64,000 bases of DNA from Streptomyces sp. NBC_00440 (GCF_036014215.1 NZ_CP107921.1:4150001-4214000), one strand, 5' to 3'; shown: positions 1 to 8,817, numbered from the stretch's first letter. Made by a program: numbers and translations. The notes: generated by a model not told the origin, from the letters alone.

Positions 1-338
1 TCGTTGCCGGTCAGGATGGAGTCGTTCAGGTTCTCCAGCTGTGTCGCGCCGAAGGCCTGCGAGGCGTATCCGGTGACGGGCGCCCACATGGGGCCGTCCT
101 TCCAGGTGCGCTTGTACTTGTACATGCTGCCCTGGGTCACGGTCGAGCCGGTGACCGCTTTGCCGTCGACGATGATGTCGCCGCGCTCGTGGGCGTAGCG
201 CTCGATCTCGACGCGGCGGTTCTCCTTGCGGGCGTTGAGGCTGTCCGCCTTGATGTACTGGATCCAGTTGTCCCGCAGCAGCAGGGCGAGGACGAGCAGA
301 CCGCAGAAGATCGCGATTCGGCGCAGGGGCTTGTTCAC
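1..338 (-). CDS. pbpA: Penicillin-binding protein PbpA, N-terminal part (runs off the left edge)
   Basis: About 112 N-terminal residues of a class B penicillin-binding protein, which would cross-link peptidoglycan outside the membrane. The product starts VNKPLRRIAIFCG and continues with a single membrane anchor of about 15 residues (residues ~8-22), then the RDNWIQYIK and RGDIIVDG stretches typical of the dimerisation region of actinobacterial PbpA. The transpeptidase domain lies outside the window. The GTG start overlaps the stop of the upstream rodA-like gene by four bases (GTGA), which implies translational coupling in the fhaA-fhaB-pstP-rodA-pbpA operon. Family call is firm from context and N-terminus; catalytic residues cannot be checked here. 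Confidence 0.88.
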   Translation of the reverse strand, partial: MNKPLRRIAIFCGLLVLALLLRDNWIQYIKADSLNARKENRRVEIERYAHERGDIIVDGKAVTGSTVTQGSMYKYKRTWKDGPMWAPVTGYASQAFGATQLENLNDSILTGN

Positions 339-1744
339 GGTCGGACCACCTGGGTCATCTCGGCGTCGGGTGACGGGGCGGGGGCCGGGGCGGGGCGCCG
401 TGCGGTGTCGCTGATCCGGATCAGGATGCCGATCAGGGCCCAGTTGGCCAGTACGGAGGATCCGCCGTACGCGATGAACGGCATGGTCATACCGGTCAGC
501 GGGATGAGGCCCATCACACCGCCGGCTACGACGAAGACCTGGATGGCGAAGGCGCTGGAGAGGCCGACGGCGAGGAGCTTGCCGAACGGGTCACGGGCTG
601 CCAGTGCGGTACGCACGCCACGCTCGACGATCAGACCGTAGAGCAGCAGGACGGCCATCATTCCGGCCAGACCGAACTCTTCGCCGACGGTGGCGAAGAT
701 GAAGTCGGAGTTCGCCGCGAAGCCGATGAGGTCGGAGTGACCCTGACCGAGCCCGGTGCCGAGAGTGCCGCCCGATCCGAAGGCCATCAGGGACTGGGCG
801 ACCTGGTCGCTCTGCGCCAGCGTCGCCTTGGAGAAGGGCGCGAGCCAGGCGTCCACACGCTGCTGGACATGGGGTTCGAACGTGGCCACGCCGACCGCGC
901 CCGCGCCGGACATGATCAGTCCGAAGACGATCCAGCTGGTGCGCTCGGTCGCGACGTACAGCATGACGACGAAGAGGCCGAAGAACAGCAACGAGGTCCC
1001 GAGGTCCGTCTCGAAGACCAGGATGAGGATCGACATGGCCCAGATGACGAGGATCGGCCCGAGGTCACGGCCGCGCGGCAGGTACAGCCCCATGAAGCGG
1101 CGGCTGGCCAGGGCCAGCGCGTCGCGTTTCACCATGAGATAGCCGGAGAAGAAGATCGCGATGACGATCTTGGCGAACTCACCGGGCTGGATGGTGAAGC
1201 CTGCGAGGTTGACCCAGATCTTGGCGCCGTTCACCGGGTGGAAGAACACCGGCAGGATCAGCAGAACCAGCGCCACCACCATGGAGATATAGGTGTAGCG
1301 CTGAAGGATTCGGTGGTCCTTGAGGAACATCAGGACGACGACGAAGAGCGCGACGCCCATCGCCGAGTAGAGCAACTGCTTCGGTGCGGCGGGGTGGAAG
1401 GCGCCGTAGGAGAGCTTCTGGAGCTGGATCAGCCGCGGTGACTGGTCCAGGCGCCAGACGAGAGCCAGCCCGATGCCGTTCAGGAGGGTCGCCACGGGCA
1501 GCAGCAGCGGATCGGCGTACGGCGCGAACTTGCGCACCACGATGTGGCCGACGGCCGCGAGCAGCGTGAGGCCCGTTCCGTAGCCGAGGATGCCCGCCGG
1601 CAGCGAACCGTTGATCGCGAGGCCGACATTGGCGTACGCGAACACCGAGATGGCGACGGCGAATACCAGCATCATCAGTTCGGTATTGCGACGGCTCGGT
1701 GCTTCGATCGCGCCAATGGTGGTCGTGTTGGTGACAACGCTCAT
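335..1744 (-). CDS. rodA: FtsW/RodA/SpoVE-family peptidoglycan glycosyltransferase
   Basis: A 469-residue polytopic membrane protein of the SEDS family, which polymerises lipid II into glycan strands together with a class B PBP, here probably PbpA encoded next. It has many hydrophobic segments from residue ~25 onward, and near residues 345-375 the family signature NSDFIFATVGEEFGLAG. The C-terminus is short and cytoplasmic (RRPAPAPAPSPDAE...). The ATG at 1744 has an AGGGGG ribosome-binding site. It lies 24 bases after pstP and overlaps pbpA. Its position beside pbpA and the phosphatase suggests a RodA-like role in growth or sporulation wall synthesis rather than the cell-division FtsW. Confidence 0.9.
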   Translation of the reverse strand: MSVVTNTTTIGAIEAPSRRNTELMMLVFAVAISVFAYANVGLAINGSLPAGILGYGTGLTLLAAVGHIVVRKFAPYADPLLLPVATLLNGIGLALVWRLDQSPRLIQLQKLSYGAFHPAAPKQLLYSAMGVALFVVVLMFLKDHRILQRYTYISMVVALVLLILPVFFHPVNGAKIWVNLAGFTIQPGEFAKIVIAIFFSGYLMVKRDALALASRRFMGLYLPRGRDLGPILVIWAMSILILVFETDLGTSLLFFGLFVVMLYVATERTSWIVFGLIMSGAGAVGVATFEPHVQQRVDAWLAPFSKATLAQSDQVAQSLMAFGSGGTLGTGLGQGHSDLIGFAANSDFIFATVGEEFGLAGMMAVLLLYGLIVERGVRTALAARDPFGKLLAVGLSSAFAIQVFVVAGGVMGLIPLTGMTMPFIAYGGSSVLANWALIGILIRISDTARRPAPAPAPSPDAEMTQVVRP

Positions 1745-1768
1745 GGTGGTGAAAGGCCCCCTACGGCT

Positions 1769-3280
1769 CTACTGCTGACCGCACAGCGGGACCAGCTTCT
1801 GCTCGTCCTCCGAGAGGCTGGGGCCGGGCGTGGGTTTGGCGCTGGGCTTGGGTTTCCCTGTCGTACCGCTCTGGGAGGTCGTACTGCTCTTGGAGGAGAG
1901 TGTGCTTGAGGTGCCGGTCGTCTTGCCGGTGTCCGTCTTCGACGGCTTCTTCTCGTCCGCGATCTTGCGGCGCTCCGCGTCCTTCTTGCAGACGTCGGCC
2001 TGCTGGGCGAGTTCGCCGATCTTGACCTTCGCCTCGCTGAGGCTGCCTTCGGTGATCGTCGCGTCGACCTGCTTGCGCTGGTACGGCGGGAGGTACTTGA
2101 GTTCGATCTCGGGGTGGTCCGTCTCGACCTTCGAGAGCTTGACCCAGGCGAGGTCCTGGCTGATGCCCTGGTAGAGCGCGACGTTCTGGTTGTTGGACCC
2201 GACGTAGTACTGGGTCTGGGTCCAGCGGTAACCGCCGTAGAGGCCGCCGCCGATGACGGCGAGGGCGAGCACGATGAACAGCGACCGCTTGATCCACTTG
2301 CGACCGCCGGACGGCTTGGTGAAGTCCTCGTCGCTGTACGCGCCGAACGTGCCTTCGGGGGCCGCGCCGTATCCGTCGCCGCTTCCGGGCGGGCCGAAGC
2401 CGCCCGGCGCGGGCGGCGGCACCTGGCGGCCGAGGCCGGACGCCCGGCCCGCCGGGGTCTGCATGGCCCCGCCGTCGTGCTGGGCCGCCTGGTTCTCGGC
2501 GACCGCGCCGACCACGACCGGGGTGTCGTTGAGCTGCTCGGCCAGGGAGTCGTTGGAGTCGACGTCGAGGACGTCGGCCACGATGCAGGTGATGTTGTCG
2601 GGGCCGCCGCCGCGCAGGGCGAGCTGGATCAGCTCCTGGATCGTCTCCGTGGGGCCCTGGTAGCTGGCGAGCGTCTCTTCCATCGTCTGGTGGGAGACGA
2701 CGCCGGAGAGCCCGTCGGAACAGATCATGTAGCGGTCGCCTGCCCGTACCTCCCGGATGGAGAGGTCGGGCTCGACGTGTTCACCACTGCCCAGCGCGCG
2801 CATCAGCAGGGAGCGCTGCGGGTGGGTGGTGGCTTCCTCCTCGGTGATGCGGCCCTCGTCGACGAGGCGCTGCACCCAGGTGTGGTCCTGGGTGATCTGC
2901 GTCAGGACGCCGTCCCGCAGGAGGTAGGCGCGGGAGTCGCCGACATGCACGAGGCCGAGGCGCTGACCGGTCCAGAGGAGGGCGGTGAGCGTGGTGCCCA
3001 TGCCTTCGAGCTGGGGGTCTTCCTCGACCATCATGCGGAGTTGGTCGTTGGCCCGCTGTACGGCCGTGCCGAGCGAGGTCAGGATGTCAGAACCGGGGAC
3101 GTCGTCGTCGAGGGTGACGAGCGTGGAGATGACCTCGGAGCTGGCGACCTCGCCGGCGGCCTGGCCGCCCATTCCGTCGGCGATGGCGAGGAGCCGGGGG
3201 CCGGCATAGCCGGAGTCCTCGTTCCCCTCGCGGATCATGCCCTTGTGCGATCCGGCGGCGAAGCGCAGGGACAGACTCAT
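1769..3280 (-). CDS. pstP: PP2C-family Ser/Thr protein phosphatase (PstP type)
   Basis: A 503-residue membrane-anchored protein phosphatase that reverses phosphorylation by PknA/PknB-type kinases. The PP2C domain fills roughly residues 5-235, with metal-binding and core motifs ADGMGGQAAGE, VGDSRAYLLRDG, ICSDGLSG and GPDNITCIVADV. A proline/glycine-rich linker follows, then one membrane segment (SLFIVLALAVIGGGLYGGY, about residue 335) and an extracellular part ending in a Ser/Thr/Lys-rich tail. I chose ATG 3280 (MSLSLRFAAGSHKG) because GAGGT precedes it and the family starts there; the frame is open a further 18 codons upstream. It is in an operon with two FHA proteins, its likely phospho-dependent partners. 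Confidence 0.92.
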   Translation of the reverse strand: MSLSLRFAAGSHKGMIREGNEDSGYAGPRLLAIADGMGGQAAGEVASSEVISTLVTLDDDVPGSDILTSLGTAVQRANDQLRMMVEEDPQLEGMGTTLTALLWTGQRLGLVHVGDSRAYLLRDGVLTQITQDHTWVQRLVDEGRITEEEATTHPQRSLLMRALGSGEHVEPDLSIREVRAGDRYMICSDGLSGVVSHQTMEETLASYQGPTETIQELIQLALRGGGPDNITCIVADVLDVDSNDSLAEQLNDTPVVVGAVAENQAAQHDGGAMQTPAGRASGLGRQVPPPAPGGFGPPGSGDGYGAAPEGTFGAYSDEDFTKPSGGRKWIKRSLFIVLALAVIGGGLYGGYRWTQTQYYVGSNNQNVALYQGISQDLAWVKLSKVETDHPEIELKYLPPYQRKQVDATITEGSLSEAKVKIGELAQQADVCKKDAERRKIADEKKPSKTDTGKTTGTSSTLSSKSSTTSQSGTTGKPKPSAKPTPGPSLSEDEQKLVPLCGQQ

Positions 3281-3410
3281 GCGCACCTCGCCTGTCGGCT
3301 CCGGGTACAACCGGTCTCGAGCCACACTGCCCACCCTCCGGTCGGGAGCGCGCCCCGGTCCGTTGCCGGAACCGCTGCGGCTCGCTCGCTCCGCTCGCTC
3401 ATTGTCGTGA

Positions 3411-3929
3411 CTACTTCCGCAGTTCGATGACGGTCTTGCCGATGCGGATCGGTGCGCCCAGCGGGATCGGCGTCGGGGTGGTCAGCCGGGTCCGGTCGAG
3501 ATACGTGCCGTTGGTGGACCCGAGATCCTCGACGATCCACTGGCCGTCACGGTCGGGGTAGATCCTGGCATGCCTGCTCGACGCGTAGTCGTCGTCCAGC
3601 ACGATCGTTGAATCATGTGCCCGGCCGAGGGTGACGGTCTGGCCCTGGAGGGCGACCGTGGTGCCCGTGAGGGACCCCTCGGAGACGACGAGTTTGGTGG
3701 GTGCGCCCCGGCGCTGGCGGCCGGCGGCCGGCTGCTGACGCTGTTGCGGCGGCGCGGCGGCCTGCCGCGCGGTCTGCGGAGGACGGGCGTCCGCGTTGCG
3801 GCGTGAGCCGCGTTGCGTGACGCGCGTTCCGAACAGATCGCTACGGATGACCTGGACGGCCACGATCACGAACAGCCACAGAACAGCTAGGAAACCTAGC
3901 CGCATGACCGTCAGGGTCAGCTCTGACAT
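3411..3929 (-). CDS. fhaB: FHA-domain membrane protein FhaB
   Basis: A 172-residue protein with one N-terminal membrane segment (residues ~8-28, LGFLAVLWLFVIVAVQVI), a basic, Gln/Pro/Ala-rich linker, and a C-terminal FHA domain at about residues 95-172. The phosphothreonine-binding motifs are visible: LGRAHDS, SSRHARI and DLGSTNGTYLD. In mycobacteria the orthologue (FipA/FhaB) is a substrate of the PknA/PknB kinases and links them to division and wall synthesis; that role is inferred here. It starts ten bases after fhaA ends, so the two are probably co-transcribed. A GCTCGCTCGCTCCGCTCGCTC stretch fills part of the 130-base gap to pstP. Confidence 0.92.
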   Translation of the reverse strand: MSELTLTVMRLGFLAVLWLFVIVAVQVIRSDLFGTRVTQRGSRRNADARPPQTARQAAAPPQQRQQPAAGRQRRGAPTKLVVSEGSLTGTTVALQGQTVTLGRAHDSTIVLDDDYASSRHARIYPDRDGQWIVEDLGSTNGTYLDRTRLTTPTPIPLGAPIRIGKTVIELRK

Positions 3930-3939
3930 TGCCCCCGCT

Positions 3940-4767
3940 TCACCCTTCGGCTTGCCGGTAAACGATGGTGGAATTGCCCACGACGATCCGCGAGCCGTCG
4001 CGGAGCGTAGCGCGGGTGGTGTGCTGTCCGTCTACCACGATGCCGTTGGTGGAACCGAGATCCTGGATCGTCGAGGGGGAACCGGCGCGGATCTCACAGT
4101 GCCGGCGGGATACGCCGGGGTCGTCGATACGCACGTCGGCTTCGGTGCTGCGGCCGAGGACCAGAGTGGCGCGCGAGATCTGATGGCGGGTGCCGTTGAC
4201 CTCGATCCAGCGCCGGATCTGGGTGCTCGGCATGGGCCCGGGAGAGGGCGCCCGGCCGGCTGCCGGGCGGTGGCCTCCGGGCGGAGGTGCGGCGGGCATG
4301 GGCGGGGCCGCGGCCGGCGGGTAGCCGTAACCGCCGGCGTTCCGCTGGGGAGCCGGTGCGGCGGGTCCGTGGTCTGCGCCCTGCTGGCTGGTGCTCGACG
4401 CGAGGGTGCGGCTGCGGACGCGGTAGAGACCGGTGTCCAGGTCCTCGGCCTTCTCCAGATGGACCTTGATCGGGCCCATGAAGGCGTACCGCTGCTGCTT
4501 GGCGTAGTCCCGGACCAGACCGGAGAGTTCGTCGCCCAGCTGCCCCGAGTACGGGCTGAGGCGCTCGTAGTCCGGTGTGCTCAGTTCGACGATGAAGTCG
4601 TTGGGGACGACCGTCCGCTCGCGGTTCCAGATCGTCGCGTTGTTGTCGCATTCGCGCTGGAGCGCACCGGCGATCTCGACGGGCTGGACCTCGGACTTGA
4701 ACACCTTCGCGAAGGTGCCGTTGACCAGACCTTCGAGACGCTGCTCGAACTTCTTCATGACTCCCAT
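3940..4767 (-). CDS. fhaA: FhaA: DUF3662 domain plus FHA domain
   Basis: A 275-residue soluble protein with an N-terminal DUF3662 domain (residues ~1-120; MKKFEQRLEGLVNG, QPVEIAGALQREC), a Gly/Pro/Ala-rich linker, and a C-terminal FHA domain (residues ~195-270) with LGRSTEADVRI, SRRHCEI and DLGSTNGIVVDG. In mycobacteria FhaA binds the phosphorylated pseudokinase domain of MviN (MurJ) and moderates peptidoglycan synthesis. The ATG at 4767 follows a strong GGAGGAGGTG ribosome-binding site. It is the first gene of the five-gene operon, so the operon promoter should lie in the 4768-5085 gap. A second ATG three codons in (MKKFEQ) is a possible alternative start. Confidence 0.92.
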   Translation of the reverse strand: MGVMKKFEQRLEGLVNGTFAKVFKSEVQPVEIAGALQRECDNNATIWNRERTVVPNDFIVELSTPDYERLSPYSGQLGDELSGLVRDYAKQQRYAFMGPIKVHLEKAEDLDTGLYRVRSRTLASSTSQQGADHGPAAPAPQRNAGGYGYPPAAAPPMPAAPPPGGHRPAAGRAPSPGPMPSTQIRRWIEVNGTRHQISRATLVLGRSTEADVRIDDPGVSRRHCEIRAGSPSTIQDLGSTNGIVVDGQHTTRATLRDGSRIVVGNSTIVYRQAEG

Positions 4768-5085
4768 GAGGCACCTCCTCCGACGTTGTCGTCCTGGTAC
4801 TGCTTACTGATCGTATCCACGCACGGGGAAATCGGCTGGTTCCCCTTGTCTCCCCTGTGGATAAGTGTCACCTCTCACACGGATCGTAGAGGTGGCCCCC
4901 GAACAGTGTCCCGCACTCGGCGCGCACTGAGGAGGAGTGGGGGGAGAGGGGACTCGTTCCACGGGTGGGGCGCCGGTCGTCTCCCCCGGAGAACGGATGT
5001 GAATCCACCCTGTCCAGCGTGCTAATCTTCCGGATGTCGCCAGGCGCTCGCACAAACCAGTGAGAGAGCCTCGGATACACCACTT
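4768..5085. other. Intergenic region between fhaA and tRNA-Leu; one DnaA-box 9-mer
   Basis: This 318-base stretch carries no convincing gene. It must hold the promoters for the fhaA operon (minus strand) and for the tRNA (plus strand), but I cannot name hexamers with confidence. TGTGGATAA at 4856-4864 is, on the minus strand, the DnaA-box sequence TTATCCACA. Confidence 0.5.
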
Positions 5086-5171
5086 GCGCGAGTGGCGGAA
5101 CGGCAGACGCGCTGGCTTCAGGTGCCAGTGTCCTTAGGGACGTGGGGGTTCAAATCCCCCCTCGCGCACCA
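5086..5171 (+). tRNA. tRNA-Leu (anticodon CAG)
   Basis: A class II tRNA with a long variable arm. The acceptor stem pairs GCGCGAG (5086-5092) with CTCGCGC (5161-5167), followed by discriminator A and an encoded CCA (5169-5171). The anticodon stem CTGGC/GCCAG encloses the loop TTCAGGT, giving anticodon CAG at 5119-5121, which reads CUG leucine codons. The T loop GTTCAAATC is present. CUG is a dominant leucine codon in high-GC genomes. Confidence 0.96.
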
Positions 5172-5207
5172 TCATCGGACACCGGTGAAGGTGTTCAGTA
5201 TCACCAA

Positions 5208-5252
5208 CGGAACGGCCCGCATCATGATCATGATGCGGGCCGTTCCGCTTTT
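5208..5252. terminator. Perfect 40-bp palindrome with T-run: terminator after tRNA-Leu
   Basis: CGGAACGGCCCGCATCATGA is followed immediately by its exact reverse complement (5208-5247), then CTTTT. It is an intrinsic terminator for the tRNA. Because the palindrome is perfect, it could also stop transcription from the other side, where the MFS gene ends on the minus strand at 5329. Confidence 0.85.
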
Positions 5253-5328
5253 CGCATGTCATATGTCTCAGGAATGACGGCCGATGGGGCGGCGGCTCGG
5301 AGGCCGTGCCGCCGCCCCGGATTCCGGG

Positions 5329-7686
5329 TCAGTCCGAGTGCCCCAGCAGAACGTCGAAGCCGTCCTGGGGCTCGGAGGGGACGGTGATCTGGGACGCGGC
5401 GGGCGGGTAGCCCGCGGCGATCACGGTGTAGTCGAGGCCGGTGAGACCCGTGAACGTGTAGACGCCGTCCGGGCCCGTGGTGTGCCGTCCGACGACGTTG
5501 CCCGCCGCGTCGAGCAGGGTGACCAGGGCGTCGTTCACCGGCGCACCCTGCGGCCCGAGCACCGTGCCCCGTACCGTCGCGGCGGCCGTGAGGACCGCGT
5601 CGTGGCGGGTGGGCGCGGAGCCGGTCACCGTGATCAGGGCGGCGTAGGGCTGGTGGCCCTCCGCCCCTGCGGTGAGGGTGTACGCGGCCGGGGGCAGCGC
5701 GGGCAGCCGGTAGCCGCCGTCCGGGGCCGAGATGGTGGAGTCGACCACACTGCCTTCCGCGTCCGTCACGACGAGCAGTGCGCCGCCGATGGGCCCGGAC
5801 GCCCCGCTGACCGTGCCGAAGAGTCCGCCGGTCCCGGCGAGCTGGACGTTGTGGTCGACGGGCTCCGTGCCCACGACGAGTTCGCTGATCCTGGGCCGGC
5901 AGTCCGGCGCCGATGCGACCAGGACGTACCTGCCGGGCGGGGCGGACAGGGCGTACGAGCCGTCCGGGGCCGGTACGGCCCGTGCGACCTGGCGGCCGGT
6001 CTGGTCGATGAGCGTCACCGCCGACGCCACCGGAGCGCCGTGCTCACCCAGTACCCGTCCCCGCACGCTCGTCTGCGCGGGGCCCGCGGGCACGTCGGCG
6101 ACCGGGATTTCCGCGGTCGGCCGGTCCTGCGGCGTCACGGCGGCCTTTTCGAGGGAGTGCGGGGACCCGGGGGCCTTCGCGCCTGCCGGTGCCGGTGCGG
6201 CCGCCATCGGACGGCCCTTGCGGTAGAGGAAGATCGCGATCAGGAAGGCGATCGCGAACAGGCCGGCGGCCCACCAGTAGACGGTGGCGTAGCTGTGCAC
6301 GGCGGCTTCGGCGAGGGCCGGCTTGGAGGTGCCGTGGTCCTTCACATAGTCGCCGGCCGCGGTCGTCGCCATGGTGGAGAACAGCGCGGTGCCGATGGAA
6401 CCGCCCACCTGCTGCATGGTGTTGACGGTCGCGGACGCGACCCCCTGGTCGGCGGGTGCGATGCCGAGTGTCGCCAGCGACATGGCCGGGGGCATCACCA
6501 TGCCGATACCGGCGCCGATCAGCAGCAGCGGCGGCAGGATGTCCGCGCTGTAACTGCTGGACAGGTCGATCCTGGTCAGCCAGGCCAGGCCGCCCGCGGC
6601 GAACAGGGTGCCGATCGGCACCATGATCTTGGGGCCGATCTTCGGCATGAGCAGGTTGATGGACAGCTGCGCCAGCAGCATGAGCATCAGGATCATCGGC
6701 AGGAAGGCGAGCCCGGTCTTCACCGGTGTGTAATGCAGGATCTGCTGGAGGTAGTAGGTCAGGAAGAGGAAGATCCCGAACATTCCGGCGCCGGTGGCGA
6801 ACACCATCAGATACGACGCGCTGCGGTTGCGGTCGGCGAAGACCCGCAGCGGCAGCAACGGGTGTACGGCCTTGGTCTGCCAGCCGATGAAGCCCAGCAG
6901 CAGGACGACACCGCCCGCCAGGAAGCCCCAGCACATCGGGTCGCTCCAGGTGTACGTCTCCGCGTTCGAGAAGCCGTAGACGATGCAGAAGAGCCCGCTG
7001 GAGACCAGCAGGGTGCCCAGCAGGTCCAGCTTGGGGCGCTGGGCGGGTGCGGGCCGCCGGATGAACAGCAGCGCCCCGGCCACCGCGAGTACGGCGATGG
7101 CGAGGTTGACGTACAGCGTCCAGCGCCAGTTCAGGTGCTCGGTGAGCACCCCGCCGAGCAGCAGTCCCACCGCGCCGCCGGATCCGGCGATCGCCCCGAA
7201 CACCCCGAAGGCGCGGCCGCGTTCCTTCGGATCGGTGAAGGTCGTCGTCAGCAGTGACAGCGCCGACGGCGCGAGCATCGCGCCGAACGCGCCCTGGAGC
7301 GCACGCCCCACTACCAGCATGGTGAAGCCGCCCGCGGCTCCGGCCAGCGCGGAGGAGGCGGCGAAGCCGATCAGCCCGATCAGCAGGGTGGTCTTGCGGC
7401 CGAAGAGGTCGGCCAGCCGTCCGCCGAGCAGCAGCAGACTGCCGAAGGCCAGCGAGTAGGCGGTGACGACCCACTGGCGGTCGTCGTTGGAGAATCCCAG
7501 GTCCTGCTGGGCCGAGGGCAGTGCGATGTTCACGATGGTGGCGTCCAGCACCACCATCAGCTGCGCGAGGCCGATGACCACGAGGGCCCACCAGCGGTGC
7601 GCCGGGGGTGGCGACGCCGATGGGGCTGGTGGCGCGGCCGGTGGGGATATGGTGCCGACGGCCACGTCGGCGGGTGCGGAACTCAT
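5329..7686 (-). CDS. MFS drug-efflux-type transporter (DHA2 type) with a C-terminal tail of three carboxypeptidase-regulatory-like domains
   Basis: A 785-residue protein. Residues ~30-510 form a 14-segment major-facilitator permease of the EmrB/QacA type (LAQLMVVLDATIVNIALPSAQ, GGRLADLFGRKTTLLIGL, ERGRAFGVFGA). Residues ~539-785 form three repeats of a beta-sandwich carboxypeptidase-regulatory-like fold, each with a GxVxGxxGxPVxxAxVTL...PDGxYxLxxLPPxxYTLxA pattern. The tail is about 250 residues longer than a normal transporter of this family and probably lies on one face of the membrane. The start is ATG 7686, preceded by GAGGAG and overlapping the tetR stop (ATGA). The divergent-looking operator at 8336 and the coupled TetR gene imply ligand-induced expression. 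The substrate is unknown. Confidence 0.88.
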   Translation of the reverse strand: MSSAPADVAVGTISPPAAPPAPSASPPPAHRWWALVVIGLAQLMVVLDATIVNIALPSAQQDLGFSNDDRQWVVTAYSLAFGSLLLLGGRLADLFGRKTTLLIGLIGFAASSALAGAAGGFTMLVVGRALQGAFGAMLAPSALSLLTTTFTDPKERGRAFGVFGAIAGSGGAVGLLLGGVLTEHLNWRWTLYVNLAIAVLAVAGALLFIRRPAPAQRPKLDLLGTLLVSSGLFCIVYGFSNAETYTWSDPMCWGFLAGGVVLLLGFIGWQTKAVHPLLPLRVFADRNRSASYLMVFATGAGMFGIFLFLTYYLQQILHYTPVKTGLAFLPMILMLMLLAQLSINLLMPKIGPKIMVPIGTLFAAGGLAWLTRIDLSSSYSADILPPLLLIGAGIGMVMPPAMSLATLGIAPADQGVASATVNTMQQVGGSIGTALFSTMATTAAGDYVKDHGTSKPALAEAAVHSYATVYWWAAGLFAIAFLIAIFLYRKGRPMAAAPAPAGAKAPGSPHSLEKAAVTPQDRPTAEIPVADVPAGPAQTSVRGRVLGEHGAPVASAVTLIDQTGRQVARAVPAPDGSYALSAPPGRYVLVASAPDCRPRISELVVGTEPVDHNVQLAGTGGLFGTVSGASGPIGGALLVVTDAEGSVVDSTISAPDGGYRLPALPPAAYTLTAGAEGHQPYAALITVTGSAPTRHDAVLTAAATVRGTVLGPQGAPVNDALVTLLDAAGNVVGRHTTGPDGVYTFTGLTGLDYTVIAAGYPPAASQITVPSEPQDGFDVLLGHSD

Positions 7687-8309
7687 GTGGTACTCCTCAA
7701 AGAGGTATCTGTGGCGCTGCTGTCGATCTCCCGGAGCAGCACGGGGAGGGCGACGGCGTCGACGTAGCGGCGCAGGTAGTCGGCGTCGGGCTCGCGCTGG
7801 TCGAAGACCAGCCGGGCGAAGCCCGCACCCTGGATGAGGTGGGGGAAGAAGGCGAGGGCCGGATTCGCCGGATCGACCTCTCCGCGGGCGATGGCGCGGT
7901 CCACGATCCCCCGGGCGGCCTCCAGGTCGGGCCGCACCAGCGTCTCGTGCATCGCGTCCGCCAGGGCGGAGTCCTGCCGGACGGCCAGGGCGATGCCGCG
8001 CATCAGGGCGTGGTCCTTTCTGGCCTTCCCGATGCGGGAGGTCATCTCGTACAGATCCCCCCGCAGGGATCCGGTGTCCAGCCCGGCCAGGGTGAACGGC
8101 TTGCCGTGCCGGAGCGCTTCCGACACCAGCCGGGGCTTTCCCTGCCAGCGCCGGTAGAGCGTGGCCTTGCTGCACTGGGAGCGCTGCGCCACGGTGTCGA
8201 GGCGGGCGGCTTCGTAGCCGACTTCGCGGATCAGGTCGAGGGTGGCGGTGAAGATCTCTGCCTCCCGCTCGGGCGACAGCCGTGTTCTTCGGGATTCGGG
8301 CTGCGGCAT
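7683..8309 (-). CDS. TetR-family repressor of the MFS transporter
   Basis: A 208-residue regulator with an N-terminal helix-turn-helix (residues ~12-58: AEIFTATLDLIREVGYEAARLD...SKATLYRRWQGK) and a TetR C-terminal ligand domain. It is cotranscribed with, and overlaps by ATGA, the downstream MFS gene, so it most likely represses its own operon and responds to a transported compound. I chose ATG 8309 because GGAG sits five bases before it; a GTG two codons earlier is possible. A perfect 15-bp palindrome 27 bases upstream is the likely operator. Confidence 0.9.
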   Translation of the reverse strand: MPQPESRRTRLSPEREAEIFTATLDLIREVGYEAARLDTVAQRSQCSKATLYRRWQGKPRLVSEALRHGKPFTLAGLDTGSLRGDLYEMTSRIGKARKDHALMRGIALAVRQDSALADAMHETLVRPDLEAARGIVDRAIARGEVDPANPALAFFPHLIQGAGFARLVFDQREPDADYLRRYVDAVALPVLLREIDSSATDTSLRSTT

Positions 8310-8335
8310 ACCCACTCCAGCAAAGCTCTAGTAAA

Positions 8336-8350
8336 ACGAAACAGTTTCGT
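8336..8350. promoter_or_regulatory. Likely TetR operator, 7-1-7 perfect palindrome
   Basis: ACGAAAC-A-GTTTCGT lies 27-41 bases before the TetR start codon, in the only AT-richer stretch of the intergenic region. Perfect symmetry and position next to a TetR gene support an operator; binding itself is inferred. Confidence 0.65.
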
Positions 8351-8454
8351 ACCGATAAGCTAAGTGGTGCCGGGGCCCGGACGCAAATGCTGTGGTTCCC
8401 CGCGACCTAGACTGGTGCGGTACGCAAGGTGGTCCAGCGGTGGGGGAAGGCGAA

Positions 8455-8817
8455 GTGGCGGCAGGCGTCGAGAGGTTCCCGGATCCTTCCGCCGAGGTAC
8501 TCGCGGAAGCGGCCGCCGCGTTCGGTCTGCTCGCCTCGTCGGCGCGGCTGCACATCGTCTGGGCGCTGGCACAGGGCGAGAGCGATGTGAGCGGCCTGGC
8601 CGAGCGGGTGGGCGGTGCGCTCCCCGCGGTGAGCCAGCATCTGACGAAACTGAAACTGGCCGGTCTGGTGCGTTCCCGGCGGGAGGGGCGGCGGCAGGTG
8701 TACTTCGTCGACGACCCCGACGTCGTGACCGTCGTACGGCTCGTGGTCGGCCAGCTGGCCGACCGTGCCGGTGGCGGGATTCCCGGGGTGGGTCACCTCC
8801 GTGGGACAGGCACCTGA
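8455..8817 (+). CDS. ArsR/SmtB-type winged-helix regulator
   Basis: A 120-residue regulator with an ArsR winged helix (residues ~15-95: AFGLLASSARLHIVWALAQGESDVSGLA, AVSQHLTKLKLAGLVRSRREGRRQVYFV). No obvious cysteine metal site is present, but the C-terminal helix ends GHLRGTGT and the usual alpha-5 acidic/histidine positions are only partly visible, so the inducer is uncertain. I chose GTG 8455, which follows GGGGGAAGG; an in-frame GTG at 8392 is a longer alternative. The gene overlaps the start of a P-type ATPase, so the pair probably forms a cation-responsive operon. Confidence 0.82.
   Translation: MAAGVERFPDPSAEVLAEAAAAFGLLASSARLHIVWALAQGESDVSGLAERVGGALPAVSQHLTKLKLAGLVRSRREGRRQVYFVDDPDVVTVVRLVVGQLADRAGGGIPGVGHLRGTGT

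Noticed and set aside
2114..3430. 438-codon plus-strand frame opposite the phosphatase
   Set aside because: Shadow of pstP; Val/Gly/Asp-rich with no conserved features.
5284..7257. 657-codon open frame on the plus strand opposite the MFS gene
   Set aside because: Antisense shadow. The product is Arg/Gly/Gln-rich without family features, while the minus strand encodes a clear transporter.
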